From: Pseudomonas marvdashtae
GTDB taxonomy: Bacteria > Pseudomonadota > Gammaproteobacteria > Pseudomonadales > Pseudomonadaceae
Assembly: GCF_014268655.2 (NCBI RefSeq)
Contig: NZ_JABWQX020000001.1
Span: 1,580,001 to 1,644,000, forward strand
DNA: 64,000 nt
Reading direction: 5' to 3'
Positions 43,327-53,214 of the stretch are shown here, piece after piece. The first letter of the stretch is position 1. Each line of letters begins with the position of its first letter. Below the pieces are notes generated by a model that saw nothing but the letters and a program-made list of their open reading frames with translations, was not told the origin of the DNA and ran no database searches. A program made the translations under genes and the position numbers.

Positions 43327-43496
43327 TCCGGCAGGCTCCTGATTCTCAGGGCCGCGATGACTGTGCATGAGCGCGGGGCTCGGCAGATCTTCGTCGCGGC
43401 GGGGCGAGCAATCATTGATTACGGGGCATCTGCAGCCTGTACGGGATAGGGCGCTTCAGGCTGTCGGATCTAAAGTGTGTGTACGTTTCCGTATAG

Positions 43497-43506
43497 TTGT
43501 ATACAA
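43497..43506. promoter_or_regulatory. GntR (FCD)-type operator palindrome
   Basis: TTGTATACAA is a perfect 10-bp palindrome 171 bases upstream of the NCS1 permease start. FadR/FCD-type GntR regulators favour TTGTnnACAA-like sites. The cognate regulator is not in the neighbourhood. Confidence 0.4.
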
Positions 43507-43727
43507 AACGCATGTCGACTAAAGCCAGTTTTATGCCAAACCGGAATCTATAAAACGCCTGCTTAATTTCGTTTCGTTATCTGTTACGACTAACTAACTG
43601 AAATACAACTTTTAAAAATTGACCATTTGAACAGGTATTTCTAAAAGCGAGGCGAGTGCGAGGACGGTCAGGCAGGCTGACCATGGGACGGGGTGTAACT
43701 TTTTCGCGCAGGGTGAGCGATGAGTGC

Positions 43728-43760
43728 ACACAAAAATGGCACCTGAGGTGACATTTTTGT
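43728..43760 (-). terminator. Hairpin after cysH
   Basis: CACAAAAATG-G-CACC-TGA-GGTG-A-CATTTTTGTG forms a 14-bp stem broken by one mismatch, 20 bases beyond the cysH stop. The A/T-rich outer stem gives a U-rich 3' side on the minus strand, as in bidirectional terminators. Confidence 0.65.
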
Positions 43761-43779
43761 GTACAGGGATAGCGTCTCG

Positions 43780-44523
43780 TCAGAGCGTCTTGGATTTGGC
43801 GATGATGTTGCCGGCGTGCAGCCCGCATTCCTTCTGCGTAGCTTCTTCCCACCACCAACGACCTTCCCGCTCGTGCTGGTTCGGCAGGACCGGACGAGTG
43901 CAAGGCTCGCAGCCGATGCTGATGAAGCCGCGTTCATGCAGGCTGTTGTAAGGCAGCTCCAGCATGCGGATGTAGCCCCAGACTTCTTCGCTGGTCATCT
44001 GCGACAGCGGGTTGAACTTGTACAGGGTGCGCTCGGGGGTGGAAAACGCTGTGTCGATTTCCAGCACTGCCACCTGGCTGCGGGTGCCGGGGCTCTGGTC
44101 GCGGCGCTGGCCGGTGGCCCAGGCGCGGACATCGGTCAGCTTGCGTCGCAGCGGCTCGATCTTGCGGATGCCGCAGCACTCGCCGTGGCCGTCTTTGTAG
44201 AAGCTGAACAAGCCTTTTTCCTTCACGAAGGGTTCAAGTTTCGTGTAGTCCGGCGAAACCAGCTCGATATCGATCTTGTAATGCTCGCGCACCTGGTCGA
44301 TGAACCGATAGGTTTCCGGATGCAGGCGACCGGTGTCGAGGCTGAACACTTTGACGTTCTTGTTCAGTTTCCAGGCCATATCCACCAGCACCACGTCTTC
44401 GGCGCCGCTGAAAGATATCCACAGATCGTCGCCGAACTCGGCGAAGGCCAGCTTGAGGATGTCCTGCGGGGACTTGTTGGCATAGGTCGTGGCGAGTTCC
44501 ACGATGTCAAACGTTGGGCTCAT
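43780..44523 (-). CDS. cysH: APS/PAPS reductase (adenylyl-sulfate reductase, Fe-S type)
   Basis: The protein has 247 residues. It reduces adenylyl sulfate to sulfite in assimilatory sulfate reduction. The P-loop-like region is [14 protein letters not shown] and the sulfonucleotide motif is [18 protein letters not shown]. Cysteine pairs GECCGIRK and [11 protein letters not shown] bind a 4Fe-4S cluster, marking the APS-using type. The catalytic cysteine is in ECGLH near the C-terminus. Confidence 0.93.
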   Translation of the reverse strand: MSPTFDIVELATTYANKSPQDILKLAFAEFGDDLWISFSGAEDVVLVDMAWKLNKNVKVFSLDTGRLHPETYRFIDQVREHYKIDIELVSPDYTKLEPFVKEKGLFSFYKDGHGECCGIRKIEPLRRKLTDVRAWATGQRRDQSPGTRSQVAVLEIDTAFSTPERTLYKFNPLSQMTSEEVWGYIRMLELPYNSLHERGFISIGCEPCTRPVLPNQHEREGRWWWEEATQKECGLHAGNIIAKSKTL

Positions 44524-44696
44524 CAGGGCGGTTTCCTACAGGTCGGTGGCGCTGGGCGCTCTATATGGGGCTGATGGTAACAAAAAGCTGCCGGGGCTGG
44601 CGCGCTCCTGTGCGTTGCGCAGGCTTCGTTGAATGGCTAGAGTCGGCAGTCCTTTGGTTCGCTCAACCGATAAACATCAAAAAATGGGAGTGTCTT

Positions 44697-45314
44697 GTGG
44701 AAATTGCCTGTCTCGACCTGGAAGGTGTGCTGGTCCCGGAGATCTGGATCGCCTTCGCTGAAAAAACCGGGATTCAATCCCTCAGGGCAACCACTCGGGA
44801 CATCCCCGACTACGACGTGTTGATGAAACAGCGGTTGCGCATCCTCGATGAGCATGGCCTCAAGCTCTCCGACATTCAGGAGGTGATCGCCACCCTCAAG
44901 CCACTGGACGGTGCCATCGAATTCGTCGATTGGCTGCGCGAGCGCTTCCAGGTGGTGATTCTTTCCGACACGTTCTATGAATTTTCCCAGCCGCTGATGC
45001 GCCAGCTGGGCTTTCCGACGTTGCTTTGCCACCGGCTGATTACCGACGATGGCGGGCGGGTGACGGGCTATCAGTTGCGTCAGAAGGATCCGAAACGGCA
45101 GTCGGTCCTGGCCTTCAAGAGCCTGTACTACCGTGTGATTGCAGCGGGGGATTCCTACAACGACACGACGATGCTCGGTGAAGCCGACGCCGGGATTCTG
45201 TTCCATGCGCCTGACAATGTGATCCGCGAATTCCCGCAGTTCCCGGCGGTGCATACCTTTGCCGAGTTGAAGCAGGAGTTCATCAAGGCTTCGAACCGCC
45301 CGCTGAGTCTGTAG
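44697..45314 (+). CDS. thrH: Phosphoserine phosphatase/homoserine phosphotransferase
   Basis: The protein has 205 residues, equal to P. aeruginosa ThrH, starting at GTG 44697 with GGGAG upstream. HAD motif I is CLDLEGVLVPEIW, motif II is VILSDTF, and motif IV is AAGDSYNDTTMLGEA. ThrH dephosphorylates phosphoserine and can pass the phosphate to homoserine, linking serine and threonine synthesis. Confidence 0.94.
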   Translation: MEIACLDLEGVLVPEIWIAFAEKTGIQSLRATTRDIPDYDVLMKQRLRILDEHGLKLSDIQEVIATLKPLDGAIEFVDWLRERFQVVILSDTFYEFSQPLMRQLGFPTLLCHRLITDDGGRVTGYQLRQKDPKRQSVLAFKSLYYRVIAAGDSYNDTTMLGEADAGILFHAPDNVIREFPQFPAVHTFAELKQEFIKASNRPLSL

Positions 45315-45324
45315 ACCCGAGCGG

Positions 45325-45358
45325 GTGATCGTTCCTACGTGAGCGTGGGAGCGATCAC
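45325..45358. repeat. Palindrome of the GATCGTTCC family between thrH and pabB
   Basis: GTGATCGTTCCTACGT / GAGCGTGGGAGCGATCAC is a short version of the repeats at 1712 and 53095, without their inner CGCTCCGCGTCCC part. It sits between convergent genes and could also act in 3'-end formation. Confidence 0.7.
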
Positions 45359-45365
45359 TGAAGTC

Positions 45366-46709
<1,344 letters not shown>

Positions 46710-46817
46710 GGGCGGGGCGGGTCAGCCGTTCAGGCGGGGGGGCGATTGTAATCCCCTGTAGGATTTGCTCCTAGAGGGATGTCGGTATTGAACAGGTCTG
46801 AAGCTTCAATGAGACCC

Positions 46818-46929
46818 GTGGCGAGGGAGCTTGCTCCCGCTGGGCAGTTGAGCGCGATCATTCTGATACACCGAGGTGCTGGGCTTTGGGGTTGCTGCGC
46901 AACCCAGCGGGAGCAAGCTCCCTCGCCAC
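46818..46929. repeat. REPIN (inverted REP doublet), copy 2
   Basis: GTGGCGAGGGAGCTTGCTCCCGCTGGG and its inverted copy CCCAGCGGGAGCAAGCTCCCTCGCCAC enclose about 60 bases, including GGGTTGCTGCGCAACCC. It lies between the ATP-grasp gene end and the pabB start. Confidence 0.92.
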
Positions 46930-46966
46930 AGGGCTCAACCTTCAGCTTCGGTTTTCATCCTCAGCT

Positions 46967-47953
46967 TCAACCCTCAACCGGCGGAATATGCCCAAACAAT
47001 TCCTGGGCAAACGCCACGCGTTCTTCCACGGTTTCGATAACGCCGCGGGCCTTGAGCTCTTCCAGGCGGGCTTCCACGGCATGGGTGCGCAAGGTCAGGC
47101 CGCAGTCGTTGGCAATCTGGATGTTCAGGCCCGGTCGGGCGTTCAGTTCCAGGATCAACGGGCCTTTTTCCTGGTCCAGCACCATGTCGACACCGATGTA
47201 GCCCAGCCCGCAGAGTTCATAGCAACCGGCGGCCAGTTTCATGAAACCGTCCCAGTAGGGCAGTTGCACGCCGTCCACTGCGTTGGTGGTGTCGGGGTGT
47301 TTGGTGATGATGTTGTTCAACCAGGTGCCGCGCAGCGTCAGGCCCGTGGCGAGGTCAACGCCGACGCCGATGGCGCCCTGGTGCAGGTTGGCCTTGCCGC
47401 CGGACTGGCGGGTCGGCAGTCGCAGCATGGCCATCACCGGATAGCCCATCAGCACGATGATACGGATGTCCGGCACGCCTTCGTAGCTGATGCTCTTGAA
47501 GATCTGGTCTGGGGTCACGCGGTATTCGATCAGCGCGCGGTCACGGTGTCCGCCAAGGGAGTACAGGCCCGTAAGGATGCTGGAGATGTGGTGCTCGATT
47601 TCCTCGTGGCTGATGATTTTGCCAGACACGGTTCGATAGCGGCCCTCGAAGCGGTCGGCGATCACGATGATGCCGTCGCCCCCGGCGCCCTGGGCCGGCT
47701 TGATCACGAAATCGGTACGCCCGCCGATGATTTCGTCGAGCTTGTCGATTTCCTTCTCGGTGGAAATCACTCCATACAGCTCCGGTACGTGAATACCGGC
47801 AACGATCGCCCGCTCCTTGGTGATGATCTTGTCATCGACGATGGGATACAGGCTGCGCTTGTTGTACTTGAGCACGTAGTCGGCGTTACGCCGATTGATG
47901 CCCATGATGCCCCGGGCTTCCAGGGCCTTCCAGGTTTTCCAGAGGCCGAACAT
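46967..47953 (-). CDS. RimK-like alpha-L-glutamate ligase (ATP-grasp)
   Basis: The protein has 328 residues with an ATP-grasp fold: DFVIKPAQGAGGDGIIVI (ATP-binding loop), RDRALIEYRVTPDQIF, VDLATGLTLRG and GYIGVDMVLDQEKGPLILELNARPG (metal-binding Glu/Asn). It should form an ATP-dependent peptide or amide bond, adding glutamate or another amino acid to an unknown acceptor. Its ATG overlaps the stop of the transglutaminase-like gene (TGATG), so the two are coupled. Third gene of a minus-strand operon with a retropepsin. Confidence 0.85.
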   Translation of the reverse strand: MFGLWKTWKALEARGIMGINRRNADYVLKYNKRSLYPIVDDKIITKERAIVAGIHVPELYGVISTEKEIDKLDEIIGGRTDFVIKPAQGAGGDGIIVIADRFEGRYRTVSGKIISHEEIEHHISSILTGLYSLGGHRDRALIEYRVTPDQIFKSISYEGVPDIRIIVLMGYPVMAMLRLPTRQSGGKANLHQGAIGVGVDLATGLTLRGTWLNNIITKHPDTTNAVDGVQLPYWDGFMKLAAGCYELCGLGYIGVDMVLDQEKGPLILELNARPGLNIQIANDCGLTLRTHAVEARLEELKARGVIETVEERVAFAQELFGHIPPVEG

Positions 47954-49485
47954 CAGGAGTCAGCCTTGACGAAAGCCTTGAACCGCACCAGCTCGGTCAG
48001 GCGGTAGCCGCGATAACGACCCATGGCCAGCATGAAGCCCACCAGGATCAGCAGGACCGCCGGGAAGGTGAACACGAAATACACCAGCTCCGGCACGCTC
48101 ATGATCAGGTGCGCCAGCGACGCGGCGAACAGCGTGCCGATGGCGACTTTCATCGCGTGGCCGGCGCCGCGTTCTTCCCAGGTAATGGACAGGCGTTCGA
48201 TGGTCATGGTCAGGATCACCATCGGGAACAGCGCCACCGACAAGCCGCGCTCCAGGCCCAGCTTGTGGCTGAACAGGCTGATGGCGGCGATCAGCACCAC
48301 CACGAACGTCAGCACCACCGAGAGCCTCGGCAGCATTTGCAGCTTGAGGTGCTCCAGGTACGAACGCAGCGACAGGCCCAGCGTGGTGATCACCGTGAAC
48401 AGGATGATCCCGAAGCCCAGCTGGGTTTCACGGAAGGCCAGGGCGATCAGCACTGGGGTGAAGGTCCCGAGGGTTTGCAGGCCGATCAGGTTGCGCAACA
48501 CCAGGATCACCAGCACGCCGATCGGGATCATCACCATGATCATGAACGTCTGCTGGGTTTGCAGCGGCAGGCCGTAGAGGGAATATTCGAGGAAGTTGGC
48601 GTCGGTGTTCTCGTCCGTCAGCTTGGCCAGGCGAATGGCGTTCATTTCGCTGTTGTTCATGCTGAAGGTGACGGTGGCTTTCTTGCCACCATCGACGGTG
48701 ATCAGGTTCTCATCGCCAGTCCACCACAACAGACGGTCGGTCGGCAGGCCTTGCTCGCCGGAGTCCGGATTGAAATACAGCCAGTCGGTGCCGTTGAAAC
48801 TGCGCAGCCACAGCTCGGGCGTCTGCGGCTGGTCGGCCACCAGGCGGATGGTATGGACCTTTTCCACCGGCACATGGGCGATGGACAGCACCAATTCGAC
48901 GATACGCGCCTTGTTGGCCGAGGAAGGGTCACCGGCCAGCAACAGCTTGACGTTGTCGTCGTTGAGGTTGTTGACCCGCTTGATCGCTTCGCTGATGAAG
49001 GTCTCGACGTCGGCCGAGTGCTGGCGGATCGGTGCAAGCAGGGCTTCGGCGGCAAGTTTTTCCGGGCCTTCGACGGCGATGCTGTCGCGGAAGGTCGGGC
49101 CCTTGATTTTGGTTTTCTCGGCGCTGTAGCGCTTGGTCAGCACCAGGCGGTAATACAGGGTCTGGTTGCCTTTGGCACGACGGGCCGACCACGTCACCTT
49201 GCGATTGCCGTCGACCCGGTTCACCGCCACGCCGTAATTGTTGGAAATGAAACTCTCATTGAGGCTCACATAATCGCGGCTCAAGGGCGGCACGAACATC
49301 TGGATCTTCACCGGATCCTTGGCGTTGGGCACGAATTCGACCTTCGCATCGATGTTCCACAAGTCGTCTGTGGCGTCTTCGGTGACCGGGATGCCGAGCA
49401 CGAAAATCTGATAGGCCGTCACCGACAGGCCCAGCACCACCAGGATGGCGATCAGCATTTTCAAATGGAGGGTAAGGGAGCGCAT
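47953..49485 (-). CDS. Inactive-transglutaminase/7TM membrane protein
   Basis: The protein has 510 residues. An N-terminal anchor helix (about 7-27) precedes a large periplasmic domain with a transglutaminase-like fold (about 30-285), whose nucleophilic Cys is not evident in the region NKARIVELVLSIAHVPVEKV. About seven C-terminal transmembrane helices follow (from about 310; FMIMVMIPIGVLVILVLRNLIG). Comparative work links such proteins with ATP-grasp ligases and retropepsins, as here. A link to osmotic or envelope stress is only suggested. Confidence 0.8.
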   Translation of the reverse strand: MRSLTLHLKMLIAILVVLGLSVTAYQIFVLGIPVTEDATDDLWNIDAKVEFVPNAKDPVKIQMFVPPLSRDYVSLNESFISNNYGVAVNRVDGNRKVTWSARRAKGNQTLYYRLVLTKRYSAEKTKIKGPTFRDSIAVEGPEKLAAEALLAPIRQHSADVETFISEAIKRVNNLNDDNVKLLLAGDPSSANKARIVELVLSIAHVPVEKVHTIRLVADQPQTPELWLRSFNGTDWLYFNPDSGEQGLPTDRLLWWTGDENLITVDGGKKATVTFSMNNSEMNAIRLAKLTDENTDANFLEYSLYGLPLQTQQTFMIMVMIPIGVLVILVLRNLIGLQTLGTFTPVLIALAFRETQLGFGIILFTVITTLGLSLRSYLEHLKLQMLPRLSVVLTFVVVLIAAISLFSHKLGLERGLSVALFPMVILTMTIERLSITWEERGAGHAMKVAIGTLFAASLAHLIMSVPELVYFVFTFPAVLLILVGFMLAMGRYRGYRLTELVRFKAFVKADS

Positions 49486-49490
49486 TGGAA

Positions 49491-50027
49491 TTACTCTGCG
49501 GTATGAGCGGCATTGGCGCAGGCGGGTTTGCCGGCAGCGTATTTAAGACTGGGGTCGACCAGCGCATCGAAACGCTTGAGCGCTTCGGAGCCGATCAGCA
49601 ACGGGTATTGGAAGGCGCTGCGGTCGGTCAGGTTCACTTCGATGCTGCGCAGGGCAGAACCCATGCAGATGTCGAGTTCGATGACCGGCCGGGCCGTGTA
49701 TTTCTTGCCTTCTTCCGGGTCGTAGTCACCGGCGCGGCGTTTGATCTTGCTGACTCGGGCCAGCGGGCGCTCGATGGGGTGCGAATGGGCTGCGTCGATG
49801 GCCAGGTAGAAACGCACCCAGGATTCGCCATTGCGCTTGAAACGCTTGATGTCCCTGGCGCTGAGGGATGCGGTCTTGGCGCCGGTGTCGAGCTTGGCGG
49901 CGACCTCCAGGTCTATGCCTTGCAGCGCAGCATATTCGTTGAGGCCGTACACGGTTTTCTCACCCGCCGCGGCAAGCCCCGGCAGGCACATGAAATAAAA
50001 AGCAGCAGATAAGGGCTTGAGTGTCAT
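49491..50027 (-). CDS. Retropepsin-like aspartic protease (RimK-associated)
   Basis: The protein has 178 residues from ATG 50027. A signal peptide (about 1-22, GLAAAGE) is followed by a single retropepsin-type domain with the DTG motif in AAKLDTGAKTASLSA. GSEALKRFDALVDP near the C-terminus is a conserved block of this family, often labelled ATP-dependent zinc protease. Exported, probably dimeric. First gene of the operon: its stop is 5 bases before the transglutaminase-like start. It may remove or trim a modification made by the ATP-grasp ligase. Confidence 0.8.
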   Translation of the reverse strand: MTLKPLSAAFYFMCLPGLAAAGEKTVYGLNEYAALQGIDLEVAAKLDTGAKTASLSARDIKRFKRNGESWVRFYLAIDAAHSHPIERPLARVSKIKRRAGDYDPEEGKKYTARPVIELDICMGSALRSIEVNLTDRSAFQYPLLIGSEALKRFDALVDPSLKYAAGKPACANAAHTAE

Positions 50028-50221
50028 AGATCCTGGTGCGCAGCGTTCCGTTTTCGGTTCAGGCCCTGGCATTACTGCACAAGCTCCCTAGGTTGCCTCC
50101 TCTATATAGGAAGAGCGGCAATTGCGGCGGCATTCTAGCACGGTGGTTTTCTGACGCCACCGCTGGCCGGGGGCTACGAGTCGTCGGTACGGTCGGTTAT
50201 GGCAGGGGCGTTTATTAGACG

Positions 50222-50233
50222 ATTGTCAACAAT
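50222..50233. promoter_or_regulatory. Operator-like palindrome upstream of the propionate regulator
   Basis: ATTGT-CA-ACAAT is an inverted repeat 74 bases before the GntR start codon. A related TGTCGACA palindrome at 50297-50304 nearly touches the ATG at 50307. FCD-type GntR repressors bind TTGTnnACAA-like sites, so self-repression of the prp operon is likely. Confidence 0.5.
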
Positions 50234-50306
50234 ACCTATTTTTGTTTTGACGTTAAGGCGGTCAAAGGGTAATTTTCGCCATATTGATCTCCAAGGTGTC
50301 GACAAT

Positions 50307-51020
50307 ATGCTCGATCAGCTCGAAACTCTGATCCCGGTCCAAGACGATGTCGAGACCCTCTCGGAGAACGTCTTCCGACGCATCCAGGCGGCCATCGTCA
50401 AAGGCGAAATCGCCCCGGGCAGCAAGATCTCCGAGCCCGAGCTAGCCCGGACCTACGGCATCAGCCGTGGGCCGCTGCGCGAGGCGATCCACCGCCTGGA
50501 AGGCCAGCGCCTGCTGGTGCGCATCCCGCATGTTGGGGCGCGAGTGGTGTCGCTGAGCCATGCCGAACTGCTCGAACTCTACGAAATCCGTGAATCCCTG
50601 GAAGGCATGGCCTGCCGTCTGGCGGCCGAACGCATGACTCTCGAAGAAATCGACGAACTGCGCCGCGTGCTGGAAACCCACGAGCGCGATGCGGCGTTCC
50701 AGGCCGGTGTCGGTTACTACCAGCAGGAAGGTGATTTCGACTTTCATTACCGGATCATCCAGGGCAGCGGCAACCGCACCCTGACGCAAATGCTCTGCGG
50801 CGAGTTGTACCAACTGGTGCGCATGTATCGCATCCAGTTTTCCACCACGCCAAACCGTCCGCGCCAGGCCTTTGCCGAGCATCACCGGATTCTCGACGCC
50901 ATCGCCGACCGTGATGGCGAACTGGCTGAATTATTGATGCGCCGGCACATCGGCGCTTCCAAACGCAATATCGCGCGCCATTTCCAGGACAGCGCCGCCA
51001 CTGAACGAGGTGAGTCATGA
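50307..51020 (+). CDS. GntR-family (FCD) regulator of the 2-methylcitrate operon
   Basis: The protein has 237 residues from ATG 50307. A winged helix-turn-helix (about 15-85; [32 protein letters not shown]) is followed by a helical FCD ligand-binding domain (about 95-225). Its stop overlaps the prpB start (ATGA), so it is the first gene of the propionate operon. It probably represses the operon until 2-methylcitrate or a related intermediate binds. Confidence 0.9.
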   Translation: MLDQLETLIPVQDDVETLSENVFRRIQAAIVKGEIAPGSKISEPELARTYGISRGPLREAIHRLEGQRLLVRIPHVGARVVSLSHAELLELYEIRESLEGMACRLAAERMTLEEIDELRRVLETHERDAAFQAGVGYYQQEGDFDFHYRIIQGSGNRTLTQMLCGELYQLVRMYRIQFSTTPNRPRQAFAEHHRILDAIADRDGELAELLMRRHIGASKRNIARHFQDSAATERGES

Positions 51021-51901
51021 GCAACAGCACTCCAGGCCAGCGTTTCCGCGATGCGGTCGCCAGCGAACATCCCCTGCAAGTGGTCGGCGCCATCAACGCC
51101 AACCACGCGCTGCTGGCCAAGCGCGCCGGTTTCAAGGCGATCTACTTGTCGGGCGGCGGCGTGGCGGCCGGTTCCCTCGGCGTGCCGGACCTGGGCATTA
51201 CCGGCCTGGATGACGTGCTGACCGATGTGCGCCGCATCACCGACGTGTGTGATCTGCCGCTGCTGGTGGACGTGGATACCGGGTTTGGTTCATCGGCGTT
51301 CAACGTCGCCCGCACGGTCAAGTCGATGATCAAGTTCGGCGCGGCGGCGATTCATATCGAGGATCAGGTCGGCGCCAAGCGTTGCGGCCATCGTCCGAAC
51401 AAGGAAATCGTCTCGCAGCAGGAGATGGTCGACCGCATCAAGGCCGCCGTCGATGCCCGCACCGACGACAGTTTCGTGATCATGGCGCGTACCGATGCCC
51501 TCGCGGTGGAAGGCTTGGAATCGGCCCTGGACCGTGCGGCCGCCTGCATCGAGGCCGGTGCCGACATGATTTTCCCGGAAGCCATCACCGAGCTTGAGAT
51601 GTACAAGCTGTTCGCCAACCGCGTGAAAGCGCCGATCCTGGCCAACATCACCGAATTCGGCGCGACCCCGCTGTACACCACCGAACAGCTTGCGGGTGCC
51701 GACGTGTCCCTGGTGCTGTATCCGTTGTCAGCGTTCCGCGCCATGAACAAGGCCGCCGAGAACGTCTACACCGCGATTCGCCGCGACGGCACACAACAGA
51801 ATGTCATCGACACCATGCAGACCCGCATGGAGCTTTACGATCGCATCGACTATCACACGTTCGAGCAGAAGCTCGATGCGTTGTTTGCGGCGAAGAAGTA
51901 A
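51017..51901 (+). CDS. prpB: 2-methylisocitrate lyase
   Basis: The protein has 294 residues of the isocitrate-lyase superfamily. It cleaves 2-methylisocitrate to pyruvate and succinate. The catalytic loop [10 protein letters not shown], the metal-binding VDVDTGFG and [11 protein letters not shown] are all present. It is translationally coupled to the upstream gntR and followed by prpC after 41 bases. Confidence 0.96.
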   Translation: MSNSTPGQRFRDAVASEHPLQVVGAINANHALLAKRAGFKAIYLSGGGVAAGSLGVPDLGITGLDDVLTDVRRITDVCDLPLLVDVDTGFGSSAFNVARTVKSMIKFGAAAIHIEDQVGAKRCGHRPNKEIVSQQEMVDRIKAAVDARTDDSFVIMARTDALAVEGLESALDRAAACIEAGADMIFPEAITELEMYKLFANRVKAPILANITEFGATPLYTTEQLAGADVSLVLYPLSAFRAMNKAAENVYTAIRRDGTQQNVIDTMQTRMELYDRIDYHTFEQKLDALFAAKK

Positions 51902-51942
51902 GGCGCGACTCCCCCACAAATTCAAGAAAATGGAGACAGCAA

Positions 51943-53070
51943 ATGGCCGAAGCAAAAGTACTCAGTGGCGCCGGGCTCCGTGGCCAGGTGGCCGGGCAAA
52001 CCGCACTGTCCACCGTGGGCCAGACGGGCGCTGGCCTGACCTATCGCGGCTATGACGTTCGCGACCTGGCGGCTGACGCTCAATTTGAAGAAGTGGCTTA
52101 CCTGCTGCTGTACGGCGAGCTGCCAACCCAGGCACAACTGGATGCCTACATGAGCAAGCTGCGCCAGTTGCGCGACTTGCCGCAAGCCCTGAAGGAAGTG
52201 CTGGAACGCATACCCGCCGACGCCCACCCGATGGACGTGATGCGCACCGGTTGCTCGTTCCTCGGCAATCTGGAGCCCGAGCAGGATTTTTCCGAGCAGC
52301 ACGACAAGACCGATCGCCTGTTGGCCGCGTTCCCGGCGATCATGTGCTACTGGTATCGCTTCAGCCACCAAGGCCAGCGCATCGAATGCGTGACCGACGA
52401 AGTGTCCATCGGCGGCCACTTCCTGCACCTGCTGCACGGCAAGCAGCCGAGCGAGCTGCACGTCAAGGTGATGAACGTGTCGCTGATCCTTTACGCCGAA
52501 CATGAATTCAACGCCTCGACCTTCACCGCCCGGGTCTGCGCTTCCACGCTGTCGGACCTGTTCTCCTGCATCACCGCTGCCATCGGCTCGCTGCGCGGCC
52601 CGTTGCATGGCGGTGCGAACGAGGCGGCGATGGAAATGATCGAACGCTTCAGCTCGCCTCAGGAAGCCATCGAAGGCACCCTCGGCATGCTGGCGCGCAA
52701 GGACAAGATCATGGGCTTCGGCCACGCGATCTATAAGGACAACGACCCGCGCAACGAGGTGATCAAGGGCTGGTCGAAAAAACTCGCCGATGAAGTCGGC
52801 GACACGGTGTTGTTCCCGGTCTCCGAAGCCATCGACAAGACCATGTGGGAACAGAAGAAGCTGTTTCCCAACGCCGATTTCTACCATGCCTCGGCGTACC
52901 ACTTCATGGGCATCCCGACCAAGCTGTTTACGCCGATCTTCGTTTGCTCGCGCCTGACCGGCTGGGCCGCCCACGTGTTCGAACAACGTGCCAACAACCG
53001 CATCATCCGACCGAGCGCCGAATACACCGGCGTCGAACAGCGCAAGTTCGTGCCAATCGAACAACGCTGA
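51943..53070 (+). CDS. prpC: 2-methylcitrate synthase
   Basis: The protein has 375 residues of the citrate-synthase family. It condenses propionyl-CoA with oxaloacetate. Conserved parts are GLTYRGYDVRDLA, GPLHGGANEAAMEMI (catalytic His) and GFGHAIYKDNDPR (second His). ATG 51943 has GGAGACAGC upstream. The gene lies between prpB and acnD. Confidence 0.95.
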   Translation: MAEAKVLSGAGLRGQVAGQTALSTVGQTGAGLTYRGYDVRDLAADAQFEEVAYLLLYGELPTQAQLDAYMSKLRQLRDLPQALKEVLERIPADAHPMDVMRTGCSFLGNLEPEQDFSEQHDKTDRLLAAFPAIMCYWYRFSHQGQRIECVTDEVSIGGHFLHLLHGKQPSELHVKVMNVSLILYAEHEFNASTFTARVCASTLSDLFSCITAAIGSLRGPLHGGANEAAMEMIERFSSPQEAIEGTLGMLARKDKIMGFGHAIYKDNDPRNEVIKGWSKKLADEVGDTVLFPVSEAIDKTMWEQKKLFPNADFYHASAYHFMGIPTKLFTPIFVCSRLTGWAAHVFEQRANNRIIRPSAEYTGVEQRKFVPIEQR

Positions 53071-53094
53071 GCGGGAGGGCTCGCGCGATTACTC

Positions 53095-53165
53095 TGATCG
53101 TTCCCACGCGCTGCGTGGGAGTGCCGCCCGGGACGCTCCGCGTCCCTGTAACGCGGGAACGATCA
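53095..53165. repeat. Palindromic intergenic repeat (GATCGTTCCCACG family), copy 2
   Basis: TGATCGTTCCCACGCGCTGCGTGGG at the left and ACGCGGGAACGATCA at the right enclose the same CGCTCCGCGTCCC core as the copy at 1712-1822. It lies within the prp operon between prpC and acnD. Confidence 0.85.
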
Positions 53166-53214
53166 TGGTCGTGGCAAGTGCCCTTCTGAAACCACCGTGA
53201 CCCGAGTCCTGACG

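Larger units (their letters stand above)
43327..43779. other. AT-rich intergenic region between cysH and the NCS1 permease
   Basis: 453 bases lower in GC than the flanks. It holds the TTGTATACAA palindrome (43497-43506) on the permease side and a long hairpin (43728-43760) on the cysH side. No gene is seen. Confidence 0.6.

Noticed and set aside
48109..49506. Long plus-strand frame opposite the transglutaminase-like gene (465 codons)
   Set aside because: The minus-strand gene has signal, membrane helices and operon coupling; the opposite frame is Gln/His/Asp-rich shadow.
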